A stretch of DNA of 12,909 bases, from the NCBI GenBank assembly GCA_002450905.1, contig DKAT01000063.1, forward strand, positions 1 to 12,909, written 5' to 3'. Both the position numbers and the translations under genes were made by a program. The notes below the pieces were generated by a model, which had not been told where the DNA came from, searched no databases, and worked only from the letters and a program-made list of their open reading frames with translations. Source of the stretch: Spirochaetia bacterium UBA6919. GTDB lineage: Bacteria > Spirochaetota > UBA6919. Shown piece after piece: positions 1 to 6,062 of this stretch; positions within the stretch are counted from its first letter, which is position 1; each line of letters opens with the position of its first letter.

Positions 1-9
1 TCTGAAATT

Positions 10-435
10 CTAGTCCACCTCACTTACAGGATTCATCACTTTAATTTTGTAATCTGGAATTTTATTTATTTTACTTAATAATTTGTCATCAACAGTCAGC
101 AATACTTCTGCATTTTGCTCACATATTGCTAAATGCAAAGAATCAAAAGCTCCAAAACCTTGGTTCTCAAACTCTTTTGCTTTTATTATATAATGTTCAT
201 CCAGCAAAATAGTCTCTTTTGAAAGAGTTAAAATTTCTATTATTTTAAACTTTTTGTTCTCATCTGAGATTTTTGCTACTTCAAATTCTTTTACTTCGCT
301 TGAAATCAAATCTAAATCACCATTTTCACATTTATCAATTATTATCTTAATTGCTTCTGATTCAAGATGAATTCTTGCATTACTTTGATCATCAAAAGGA
401 CGATTTAAGCAACATGTATCAAGATATATTTTCAT
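10..435 (-). CDS. PIN-domain protein (VapC-like putative RNase)
   Basis: A 141-residue single-domain protein that looks like a PIN-fold ribonuclease. The N-terminal strand carries YLDTCCLNRPFDD with Asp6. Acidic residues at 47-52 could supply the second metal ligand. AFDSLHLA carries Asp98, and LLTVDDKLL carries Asp116 and Asp117, completing the usual PIN metal-binding set. Most small PIN proteins of this size are toxins of VapBC-type modules that cut tRNA, rRNA or mRNA. No recognisable antitoxin gene precedes it: the 230 bp upstream hold only an inverted repeat and a doubtful 27-codon frame. The ATG at 435 has no obvious Shine-Dalgarno sequence. It is the last gene downstream of the CRISPR effector block and may be a separate unit rather than part of the Csm system. 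The fold is fairly secure; the target and the link to CRISPR are unknown. Confidence 0.8.
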   Translation of the reverse strand: MKIYLDTCCLNRPFDDQSNARIHLESEAIKIIIDKCENGDLDLISSEVKEFEVAKISDENKKFKIIEILTLSKETILLDEHYIIKAKEFENQGFGAFDSLHLAICEQNAEVLLTVDDKLLSKINKIPDYKIKVMNPVSEVD

Positions 436-551
436 GAAAATAATATTTATTAAAGAACTGACAAATCAATATAAATATACTACATATTCAATAGGAAGAA
501 AATATTTTTTAAAATATATCCAAATAATTATTTGAATTTATTGATAATAAT

Positions 552-581
552 CGTCGAATAAATGACTCGTTTTTTTCGACG
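552..581. repeat. 7-bp inverted repeat between csx2 and PIN gene
   Basis: CGTCGAA (552-558) and TTCGACG (575-581) are perfect inverted repeats separated by 16 nt, in otherwise AT-rich sequence. No T-run follows the stem on the minus strand, so it is not a classical terminator. It could be an operator or an mRNA hairpin ahead of the PIN gene. Confidence 0.4.
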
Positions 582-665
582 CATTAATAACTCTTCCAAT
601 ATAGGATACAGACATTTGCATTAAAAATTCAAGCTAGAGGATAGCCCAGTTTCCTCAGGATTATT

Positions 666-2042
666 TCAAGACTCCTCAATAACTATTTCATTACCTGAAT
701 AAAAAGTTTGATCAGAGTAATAGTCACTTATATTCTTATAACGAGTTTCTAATATTTTTTTTAACTTTAAAGGATTTATCGCATCAGGTCTACAGCCACA
801 ATGATTAATATCATTTCTTGTATTAGACAAATTAAATAATTCCTTACACATCTCAGGTGATATTTTTGATATTATCTGTGCCACTTCTGGATCAATATCA
901 ACTGCGGTTTCATTCAAATTTGACTCTTTTTCACGAGATTGTATGTGTCCTTTATTTAATTCATTACAAGCAGCGGTTATATTATGCCTTAATTTATATT
1001 CTTTTAAAATATTAATTCCATAAATAGGGTAACCAAGTAATGTAACCAGGGTTTCCTGGAGAAAGGTATACCCTTGTTGTATTAAATCATGATCCATACA
1101 CCATTGCACTGCATGAAACCCATTTTTTAAATTTTTATTTTCAAAATTCTTAATTTTTTCTGGAATCAGTTTTAAAACAGGATTAAAGGGTTCAATTACA
1201 CATTTTTCAATTTGATTCAATAAGTCTCTCAATCCATCAAAATCATAATCTACCAACTGAATATATCGACTAGTTTGGATAATTAAAGTTAAATTATATA
1301 AATTTTCTGATAAATGCCTAACATCTAAAGAAACTTTGTCATTTCCCTGTGTAGCTTTAAGAATAGGTCGTATTTGCGTTTCAGTAAGTTCATTAATAGG
1401 CGTTCCTATTCCATGCTTCAAAAAACTATTTATCGCAATCGTCCAATCCAGGAGTCCAGCAAAAGAAGTCAGATTATAGATAGGCACATTTCTCTGTTCT
1501 ATAGGTAATTGTTTTACATCATTTGGACTACCAATACTTTCAAACGCTCCATAATAAATTCCTTTAAGTTTGGTATGCTTCAATACACCTGAATAATGGA
1601 GAATAACCATCGCAAGCATTGGAATAGATCTAAATGCGTGGGTTATATCAAATAATATTTCATCATCCATTTGAATAGCATTAAATAATGAATTGAAGAT
1701 AAACCAGATCTCATTTTCGTTGGCTCCTTCATTGATTTCAATATTCTCAATTTCAACATGTTCTGATATCAAACCACTTCTCTTGGCTTCTTCCAATCTG
1801 CCTTTCAATCCAATTTTACCAACACCCCTGCTATCCTTGAAATACCCATCTTCCCAGTTCTGCTCCATGGATTTCTGTGTTGTAATAATCATAACTCGAT
1901 CACCTTTAACACCTTCCTTAAAATAAATCTGTGTCAACGCCTCTTGAATAAATCGTACATTCTCCAACTTCTCATCATTCGTTACGTAGTTACACTCAAT
2001 ATAATCAGAAGTTCCGAGAAAAGAAATAAACGTTCTGCTCAT
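666..2042 (-). CDS. csx2: CARF-HEPN CRISPR ancillary RNase, TM1812/Csx2 (Csx1-like) family
   Basis: A 458-residue protein of the Csx1/Csx2 superfamily. These enzymes bind cyclic oligoadenylate made by Cas10 through an N-terminal CARF domain and degrade RNA nonspecifically with a C-terminal HEPN domain. The CARF domain (about 1-190) opens with ISFLGTSDY (residues 6-14, the family LGT/SxY loop) and contains DITHAFRSIPMLA (132-144), the counterpart of the DxTHG/FRS ligand-binding motif. A mostly helical region follows, and NTRNDINH near the C-terminus supplies the HEPN R-x4-H pair (Arg409, His414). The ATG at 2042 is preceded by GAGG nine bases upstream. The gene lies past the distal end of the CRISPR array, 180 bp after the small membrane peptide gene at 2223-2336. 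The family call is firm; the activator (cA4 or cA6) cannot be read from sequence alone. Confidence 0.9.
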   Translation of the reverse strand: MSRTFISFLGTSDYIECNYVTNDEKLENVRFIQEALTQIYFKEGVKGDRVMIITTQKSMEQNWEDGYFKDSRGVGKIGLKGRLEEAKRSGLISEHVEIENIEINEGANENEIWFIFNSLFNAIQMDDEILFDITHAFRSIPMLAMVILHYSGVLKHTKLKGIYYGAFESIGSPNDVKQLPIEQRNVPIYNLTSFAGLLDWTIAINSFLKHGIGTPINELTETQIRPILKATQGNDKVSLDVRHLSENLYNLTLIIQTSRYIQLVDYDFDGLRDLLNQIEKCVIEPFNPVLKLIPEKIKNFENKNLKNGFHAVQWCMDHDLIQQGYTFLQETLVTLLGYPIYGINILKEYKLRHNITAACNELNKGHIQSREKESNLNETAVDIDPEVAQIISKISPEMCKELFNLSNTRNDINHCGCRPDAINPLKLKKILETRYKNISDYYSDQTFYSGNEIVIEES

Positions 2043-2109
2043 AAATTAAGACCTCATCAATGAATATTCAAATAAATATTGTTATAGAAACTCCCATTTT
2101 CTTAAAAGA

Positions 2110-2142
2110 CAGGAGAAGCTCAGGAGGAAGTCAGGAAAATCA
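2110..2142 (-). repeat. 11-bp CAGGA repeats; anti-SD-like 5' UTR element of csx2
   Basis: Three head-to-tail copies of an 11-bp unit starting CAGGA lie at 2110, 2121 and 2132. On the csx2 mRNA strand they read as CCTCCT-rich sequence, like the 16S anti-Shine-Dalgarno tail. GACTTCCTC (minus strand, 2132-2124) could pair with GAGGTC at the csx2 ribosome binding site (2055-2050), with a two-base bulge. A role in holding csx2 translation down is an inference. Confidence 0.3.
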
Positions 2143-2171
2143 TTTGTAAAGATCAAACAAAATCGATCCAA
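2143..2171 (-). promoter_or_regulatory. weak candidate promoter for csx2
   Basis: On the minus strand TTGGAT (2171-2166) and TACAAA (2148-2143) are separated by 17 bp. The match to sigma70 boxes is only partial, but it would give csx2 a start of its own independent of array read-through. Confidence 0.25.
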
Positions 2172-2222
2172 TTTTAACATCTATAATAAAAATATACCTT
2201 CGTTTCCTAACTATTAAGGACA

Positions 2223-2336
2223 TTAAACATACTTCTTTAAATGCATGTTTAATAAACCTATAAGTACAAAATAAACTAACATCGCTCCTGGAGATGTTAG
2301 TGACTCTTTAATCGAGTTTTTAATTTTATCTTTCAT
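2223..2336 (-). CDS. tiny single-span membrane peptide, copy A (37 aa, unannotated)
   Basis: A 37-codon frame, ATG at 2336 and TAA at 2223-2225, encoding a peptide with a Lys-rich N-terminus, LTSPGAML, a hydrophobic span (GAMLVYFVLIGLL) and a basic LKKYV end. It closely matches the peptide at 6063-6164: 20 of 30 aligned residues are identical, and 10 of those 20 codons differ synonymously, which points to selection on the protein. One membrane helix with positive charge on both sides is expected. The start is only 14 bp past the last CRISPR repeat, and a second in-frame ATG at 2342 would add two residues. No Shine-Dalgarno sequence is visible; transcription may come through the array. It lies directly upstream of csx2, as its paralogue lies upstream of the other CARF gene. 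I do not recognise the family; function is unknown. Confidence 0.75.
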   Translation of the reverse strand: MKDKIKNSIKESLTSPGAMLVYFVLIGLLNMHLKKYV

Positions 2337-2350
2337 AATCATAGCACTGA

Positions 2351-2973
2351 GTCACAATCCCATTTATCATTGGAATCTTTTCTATTCTAAAAAGTTAGAT
2401 AGGAGAAATTGGATCCTTTGTTCGTCACAATCCCATTTATCATTGGAATCTTTTCTATTGGAAAATCTAAGTAGTACTTTTAATTTCGAGGTACAGTCGT
2501 CACAATCCCATTTATCATTGGAATCTTTTCTATTTATCTATTCTCGTCTCAAAAGCTATTAAGTGAGGTGAGTCACAATCCCATTTATCATTGGAATCTT
2601 TTCTATACAGTGATCTCTCCTTACTTCAATAGAAAGAGTTAGTCACAATCCCATTTATCATTGGAATCTTTTCTATGGAAATTGGAATTTCACTATTAGT
2701 GGTTACAGGATTTGGGTCACAATCCCATTTATCATTGGAATCTTTTCTATCTGGGGATAGAACATACCTAGTCTCAGCCGAGATGGCTAGGTCACAATCC
2801 CATTTATCATTGGAATCTTTTCTATGATATCTCAGACCATCTGAGATGTTATATGCCTACTGTGTCACAATCCCATTTATCATTGGAATCTTTTCTATTT
2901 AGGGGTTGGTTGAATGATAATCAATACGTTACTTACAGGTCACAATCCCATTTATCATTGGAATCTTTTCTAT
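2351..2973 (-). CRISPR. CRISPR array, 9 repeats of 35 nt and 8 spacers
   Basis: Repeats start at 2351, 2424, 2499, 2572, 2642, 2716, 2791, 2864 and 2939. Each is 35 nt, begins GTCACAATCC and ends TCTTTTCTAT on the plus strand, and all nine copies are identical. Spacers are 38, 40, 38, 35, 39, 40, 38 and 40 nt, in the long range usual for type III. Transcription is inferred to be on the minus strand. There the repeat ends in ATTGTGAC, like the 8-nt ATTGAAAC-type crRNA tag, and ATTCCA/TGGGAT can form a 6-bp Cas6 hairpin with one G-U pair, which becomes a C-A mismatch on the other strand. The cas operon reads the same way, and the AT-rich leader lies on the high-coordinate side. The distal repeat shows no decay, so the array is probably young or recently active. 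Confidence 0.97.
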
Positions 2974-3182
2974 AGTACCCATTTTAACGTTTTAAAAATT
3001 AAAGTTTTAAAACCTATATTCCGCGAATCTTCATAATTTTATACAAATCCAACCAGAATACATCTCAGTCTATTCTATTGTTAAAGATCATCTCTCTTTT
3101 ATATACTAACTTATAAAAGTTTACGAATCTCTGATGAAAAATAATAAATTACGCCATATAAATCAATCTGCGGAAAAAATAT
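2974..3182 (-). promoter_or_regulatory. CRISPR leader
   Basis: This 209-bp AT-rich non-coding stretch lies between the second cas2 and the leader-proximal repeat, where the leader and pre-crRNA promoter should be. Promoter-like pieces on the minus strand are TTGATT with TATTTT 17 bp downstream, close to the cas2 end, and a TATAAAAT nearer the array; neither is a strong match. Next to the first repeat GTTTTAAAA occurs twice (2989-2997 and 3004-3012), 15 bp apart, which could be a leader-anchoring motif for spacer integration. Confidence 0.6.
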
Positions 3183-3464
3183 TTAATATATTTCAAAATT
3201 CTTATACTTATAAATTGTGTTATCTCCGCATCCAAACTTCTTTTGTTTGTTCCAGTCTTTATTACATATATCAAAATATACAACAGAATCATCGTCTTTT
3301 AAAATTGTTTTTATTTTTTCACGTAAACATTGGATATCCTTATATTCAGCAATAGCTTCAAAAACAGAATTTTGCACCCGGATTCCATAATCTTTCATAA
3401 CTTTGGCAACCTTTGATAGTCGTTTATTGTCCTGGATATCATAAATAATTAACCAGTTTCTCAT
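3183..3464 (-). CDS. cas2: Cas2, second copy
   Basis: A 93-residue Cas2, a ferredoxin-like subunit that bridges two Cas1 dimers during spacer integration. It shows WLIIYDIQDNKRL with the conserved Asp9, then AKVMKDYGIRVQNSVFEA, the usual Cas2 YG-R-Q-S-F helix-strand signature. The ATG at 3464 overlaps the TGA of the preceding cas2 in an ATGA, so the two are translationally coupled. It shares the Cas2 framework with its neighbour (YDI, KRL, YG, R-Q-S-F) but few other residues, so this is not a recent duplication. It is the last gene before the leader. Two different Cas2 proteins could form a heterodimer, or one may have taken another role; the sequence does not decide. Confidence 0.93.
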   Translation of the reverse strand: MRNWLIIYDIQDNKRLSKVAKVMKDYGIRVQNSVFEAIAEYKDIQCLREKIKTILKDDDSVVYFDICNKDWNKQKKFGCGDNTIYKYKNFEIY

Positions 3465-3736
3465 AATATCTCATAAGATGATGTATTTAAAATGGATACT
3501 ACACCATCACTCATAATCTTATCAATACAATTCTCACACATGGGGTAAACATATAATTTATCCTCTTTTAAATTTATCTCTTTTTTTAATTTATTTAGTA
3601 AAATCTCAAATTGATCACTATTTATCTCACATTGAAAAAAAGATTTTTGAATCCTTAAACCATAATTTCCTAATAATTTGGCAGTTCTTTGAAGTCTTTT
3701 AGGTTTTGTAATATCATAACAAAGCAAATATATCAT
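3461..3736 (-). CDS. cas2: Cas2, first copy
   Basis: A 91-residue Cas2. It begins MIYLLCYDITKPKRL with Asp8 in the conserved position, continues with AKLLGNYGLRIQKSFFQCEI, and ends in a short strand region with YPMCENC. It overlaps cas1 by ATGA at 3733-3736 and the next cas2 by ATGA at 3461-3464, giving a tightly coupled cas1-cas2-cas2 set. Its role is the same as for any Cas2: the dimer that sets spacer length in the Cas1-Cas2 integrase. The CENC pair is absent from the second copy, another sign of old divergence. Confidence 0.94.
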   Translation of the reverse strand: MIYLLCYDITKPKRLQRTAKLLGNYGLRIQKSFFQCEINSDQFEILLNKLKKEINLKEDKLYVYPMCENCIDKIMSDGVVSILNTSSYEIL

Positions 3737-4803
3737 TTGATAACCAGAGCTTTATAATCCTTTTCTTCCCCCTGCACAACCCGCTTGAAATGTTTAATTT
3801 GTTCTCTAATAATAGACTTATAAGTTAATTGTTTGTTTGTTGGGGTATAGAGGATTTCATTGGAAATTTTCTTTTCAAAATGACTGATAACTTTACCTAA
3901 ACTATCTTTTTTTAATAAAACACCTTTTTTACTTTCAAAACTTATTGAAGAATTCTCATCCATTCTGGAATCAAGAGGGTATTCTTGACTATTGGAGCCA
4001 AATGAAACAACTTCAAAATCATCCTCGTTTAAAATCCTTTTGTTAAAGAGAGAAACAGTTAAAGTATCAACAATAGGTGTCCTGTATTCTTCCATAAGAT
4101 CAAATGCTAAGGATTTTCTACCATAATCTAAACTATGAAGATATCCAACATAACTATCTAGTCCTTCAATTTCAATCGCTGATTCTACCCTATAATTCAA
4201 CAAAGTATATAAGAAGCTTAAAACGGAATTAACATTATCTTTAGGAGGATTCATACTTCGACCCTTAAAAACTGCCCAATCTTGTATAATACCATACCGA
4301 TACACTGAAAAAAACTGTTTGGATCCATAGCCTTCATATCCTCTAACTTGTTCTATATTCTGACTCGAATTAGTATTCTTTATTGTTTTCTGCATGGATT
4401 GAATAAACCTTTGTACATGATTTAGCTTTCTCTCTCGCTGTATACGTTGCATAAAAGCTAATTGATTATTTAATTTACTATGGATTATATTCTTACAAAA
4501 GTGTAATTGAAATAAATCTGAATCCAATAATTTATATTGTTTGATTCTAAGAAATACATTTTTCCCTTCCTGAAATACCAATTTGCCATTGAATCGACCA
4601 TTCTTATTTAAAAGAATTATTTCTATTTTATATTTCATTAATAATTTGATGGCATCAGAAGTGAATCCTATATTTCCTAATACTATAATCTGTTCTGTTT
4701 TATAATGGAATATAATAACTTTTGTTTCATCAGGGTAACAGAATTCCAGTGTTTCACCTTTCTTGATTAATTTACCTGAATTATTTAAGTAAATAACAGA
4801 CAA
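3733..4803 (-). CDS. cas1: Cas1 integrase
   Basis: A 356-residue Cas1, the metal-dependent integrase that inserts new spacers at the leader end of the array. The N-terminal beta domain (about 1-85) opens with SVIYLNNSGKL and carries a GNIGFTSDAIKLL segment. The helical catalytic domain has GYEGYGSKQFF with Glu157, GYLHSLDYGRKSLAFDLMEEYR with His223, and Asp235/Glu238, the expected metal ligands. Length is normal for the family. The start is a TTG at 4801-4803, 23 bp after the CARF gene; no in-frame ATG lies upstream, and the GGGG five bases before is a modest ribosome binding site. cas1 follows the CARF gene and overlaps cas2, so adaptation genes share the operon. No reverse transcriptase fusion is present, so RNA-derived spacer capture is not suggested. 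Confidence 0.96.
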   Translation of the reverse strand: MSVIYLNNSGKLIKKGETLEFCYPDETKVIIFHYKTEQIIVLGNIGFTSDAIKLLMKYKIEIILLNKNGRFNGKLVFQEGKNVFLRIKQYKLLDSDLFQLHFCKNIIHSKLNNQLAFMQRIQRERKLNHVQRFIQSMQKTIKNTNSSQNIEQVRGYEGYGSKQFFSVYRYGIIQDWAVFKGRSMNPPKDNVNSVLSFLYTLLNYRVESAIEIEGLDSYVGYLHSLDYGRKSLAFDLMEEYRTPIVDTLTVSLFNKRILNEDDFEVVSFGSNSQEYPLDSRMDENSSISFESKKGVLLKKDSLGKVISHFEKKISNEILYTPTNKQLTYKSIIREQIKHFKRVVQGEEKDYKALVIK

Positions 4804-4826
4804 ATAAACCCCATATCCAATGAAAA

Positions 4827-5975
4827 TTATTTTACATGATTATTCAGTAAAAGAACCGCTTTTTCTTTTTGTTCTATAGTCTTAGCAGTAGTGAAGACTA
4901 TGAATTCACAACTGAATTCACTTGAATAACAACCAATAATCTCCAAATCGTTATTATGAGGTCTAAGGGAAAATCGGTTGGGAAAAGTTTTATTCTTTAG
5001 ATTATCAGTACGACACTGAATAATAAAAGGGATTTCTTCAGTTAAAGCCTCTAAATATTTTTGAATACCATGAGGCATATGATGATCATGTCCAAAAGAT
5101 GGTTTTTTCTTTTCAATAGCTACATCCAGGTCAGGTTCAGATCTATAACGGTTTTGATATCGGTAAAAGAAAGTCTGATGAAATATCTCACCTGTTGTGG
5201 ATAAAGATAATAATGTCTTTCCATCTATCTCTTCAGCATCAATGAGGATATCGAATTTAGAATCATGTTGAGGGTACCAAAACGAACTTTCAATATCTTT
5301 TCCTAGTTCCATCATATTATTTGATAAGGAAAAAAACATATCCTGATGTTTTACCCAAAAATCACTATCCAGGCTAATGGGTTGGGGTGGGAGTTGAATA
5401 ATTTCTCTAAATGTCTCAAACAAATAATACACTGGAATTCCTAGACTTTGTCCTAGAACACCTGCAAAAAGGATTTGAGCTTTATATCCGCCTGTAGCAT
5501 TTATTAAAAGTGTCTCAGTGCTGTAATTTTTAGCAAAATAACTAATTTTCTTTATTAAATTACGGAGTCCTTTATTCTTAAACAATTTGGGATTTCTATC
5601 ATCCAATCCCTCGATAACATGAAAATCTACAGCAACTTCTTTAGGGTATATTCTCTTATAATAGTATTTTAAGACTTCACCTGTATCTCTTCCATCTTGA
5701 GTATCACTAACTAAAAAATGCAATTGATCTACTTCATCAACAATATTTTCAGAAATTAAATGAGCTACACTGTTTATCTCAGCACCTAAAATACGATCTG
5801 TAGCCTTGGATTCCAAAAGAGATTGACCGAGGGCGATAAAATTCTTTTGTTCTAAATAATTTTGTCTTTTTAAAATAAGATTTTGATCTATCTTATTATA
5901 ATTTTCCAATTTCACATTTCGTATATTACCAAAAAATAAACTTGTTCCAACGGTTGATATAATAATTTTACCTAT
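4827..5975 (-). CDS. CARF-domain effector (APE2256/Csm6-like), C-terminal domain uncertain
   Basis: A second cyclic-oligoadenylate sensor. The usual reading would start at GTG 5915 (362 aa), but the frame stays open upstream and encodes IIISTVGTSLFFGN, the classical first strand and ligand loop of CARF proteins. I therefore place the start at ATA 5973-5975, giving 382 aa; no ATG, GTG or TTG exists between the upstream stop (6012-6014) and 5915. In 382-aa numbering the CARF domain spans about 1-190, with LVSDTQDGRDTGE (89-101) and INATGGYKAQ (158-167). A probable winged-helix-like linker (LLSLSTTGEIF) follows. The last 120 residues, with GHDHHMPHG and a strand-rich end, have no HEPN helix pattern and no clear PD-(D/E)xK motif. 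They could be a RelE-like mRNA interferase as in Cami1, but this is tentative. The gene sits between a small membrane peptide and cas1. Confidence 0.85.
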   Translation of the reverse strand: MGKIIISTVGTSLFFGNIRNVKLENYNKIDQNLILKRQNYLEQKNFIALGQSLLESKATDRILGAEINSVAHLISENIVDEVDQLHFLVSDTQDGRDTGEVLKYYYKRIYPKEVAVDFHVIEGLDDRNPKLFKNKGLRNLIKKISYFAKNYSTETLLINATGGYKAQILFAGVLGQSLGIPVYYLFETFREIIQLPPQPISLDSDFWVKHQDMFFSLSNNMMELGKDIESSFWYPQHDSKFDILIDAEEIDGKTLLSLSTTGEIFHQTFFYRYQNRYRSEPDLDVAIEKKKPSFGHDHHMPHGIQKYLEALTEEIPFIIQCRTDNLKNKTFPNRFSLRPHNNDLEIIGCYSSEFSCEFIVFTTAKTIEQKEKAVLLLNNHVK

Positions 5976-5988
5976 AAGTTTAACCTCC
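5973..5988 (-). promoter_or_regulatory. ribosome binding site deciding a non-canonical ATA start
   Basis: On the minus strand GGAGG (5988-5984) is followed, 8 nt later, by ATA GGT AAA ATT (ATA at 5975-5973). This is a strong Shine-Dalgarno sequence at ideal distance, placed exactly where the CARF protein should start (M-G-K-I-I-I-S-T-V-G). The codon there is ATA instead of ATG. Confidence 0.65.
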
Positions 5989-6010
5989 GGGAAATCAACT
6001 CCTTTAATAT

Positions 6011-6040
6011 TTTACAATCCTATTTATCATTATTGAGATC
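6011..6040 (-). repeat. solitary degenerate CRISPR repeat
   Basis: Plus-strand 6011-6031 matches the first 21 bases of the array repeat at 18 positions, including ACAATCC and ATTTATCATT around one change (C to T). The other repeat half is poorly conserved. On the minus strand it ends ATTGTAAA, against ATTGTGAC in the array. It stands alone between the small membrane peptide and the CARF gene, about 3 kb from the array. It may be a relic, a Cas6 site within the operon mRNA, or part of a crRNA-like regulatory RNA. Confidence 0.7.
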
Positions 6041-6041
6041 G

Positions 6042-6050
6042 ATCATACCA
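6042..6050 (-). promoter_or_regulatory. extended -10 promoter candidate upstream of solo repeat
   Basis: The minus strand reads TGGTATGAT (6050-6042), an extended -10 element (TGn plus TATGAT). No good -35 box is visible, as is allowed for this class. Transcription would start near 6035, at the edge of the solo repeat, so the repeat could lead a short RNA or the CARF mRNA. Confidence 0.4.
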
Positions 6051-6062
6051 TAAAATATTACT

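Noticed and set aside
538..621. 27-codon minus-strand frame (MQMSVSYIGR...) upstream of the PIN gene, considered as an antitoxin
   Set aside because: No ribosome binding site, over 100 bp from the PIN start, no recognisable motif and no second copy to support it.
640..660. GAGGA/TCCTC hairpin after the csx2 stop, considered as a terminator
   Set aside because: Only a 5-bp stem with a 10-nt loop, and no immediate U-run follows.
1693..1926. Plus-strand 77-codon frame
   Set aside because: Lies wholly inside csx2 on the other strand; composition is that of an antisense shadow.
2110..2142. Plus-strand AGGAGG as a ribosome binding site for a plus-strand gene
   Set aside because: No start codon follows at a usable distance and no plus-strand frame is open there.
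3134..3355. Plus-strand 73-codon frame over the leader and cas2
   Set aside because: Antisense to the second cas2 and the leader; no family features.
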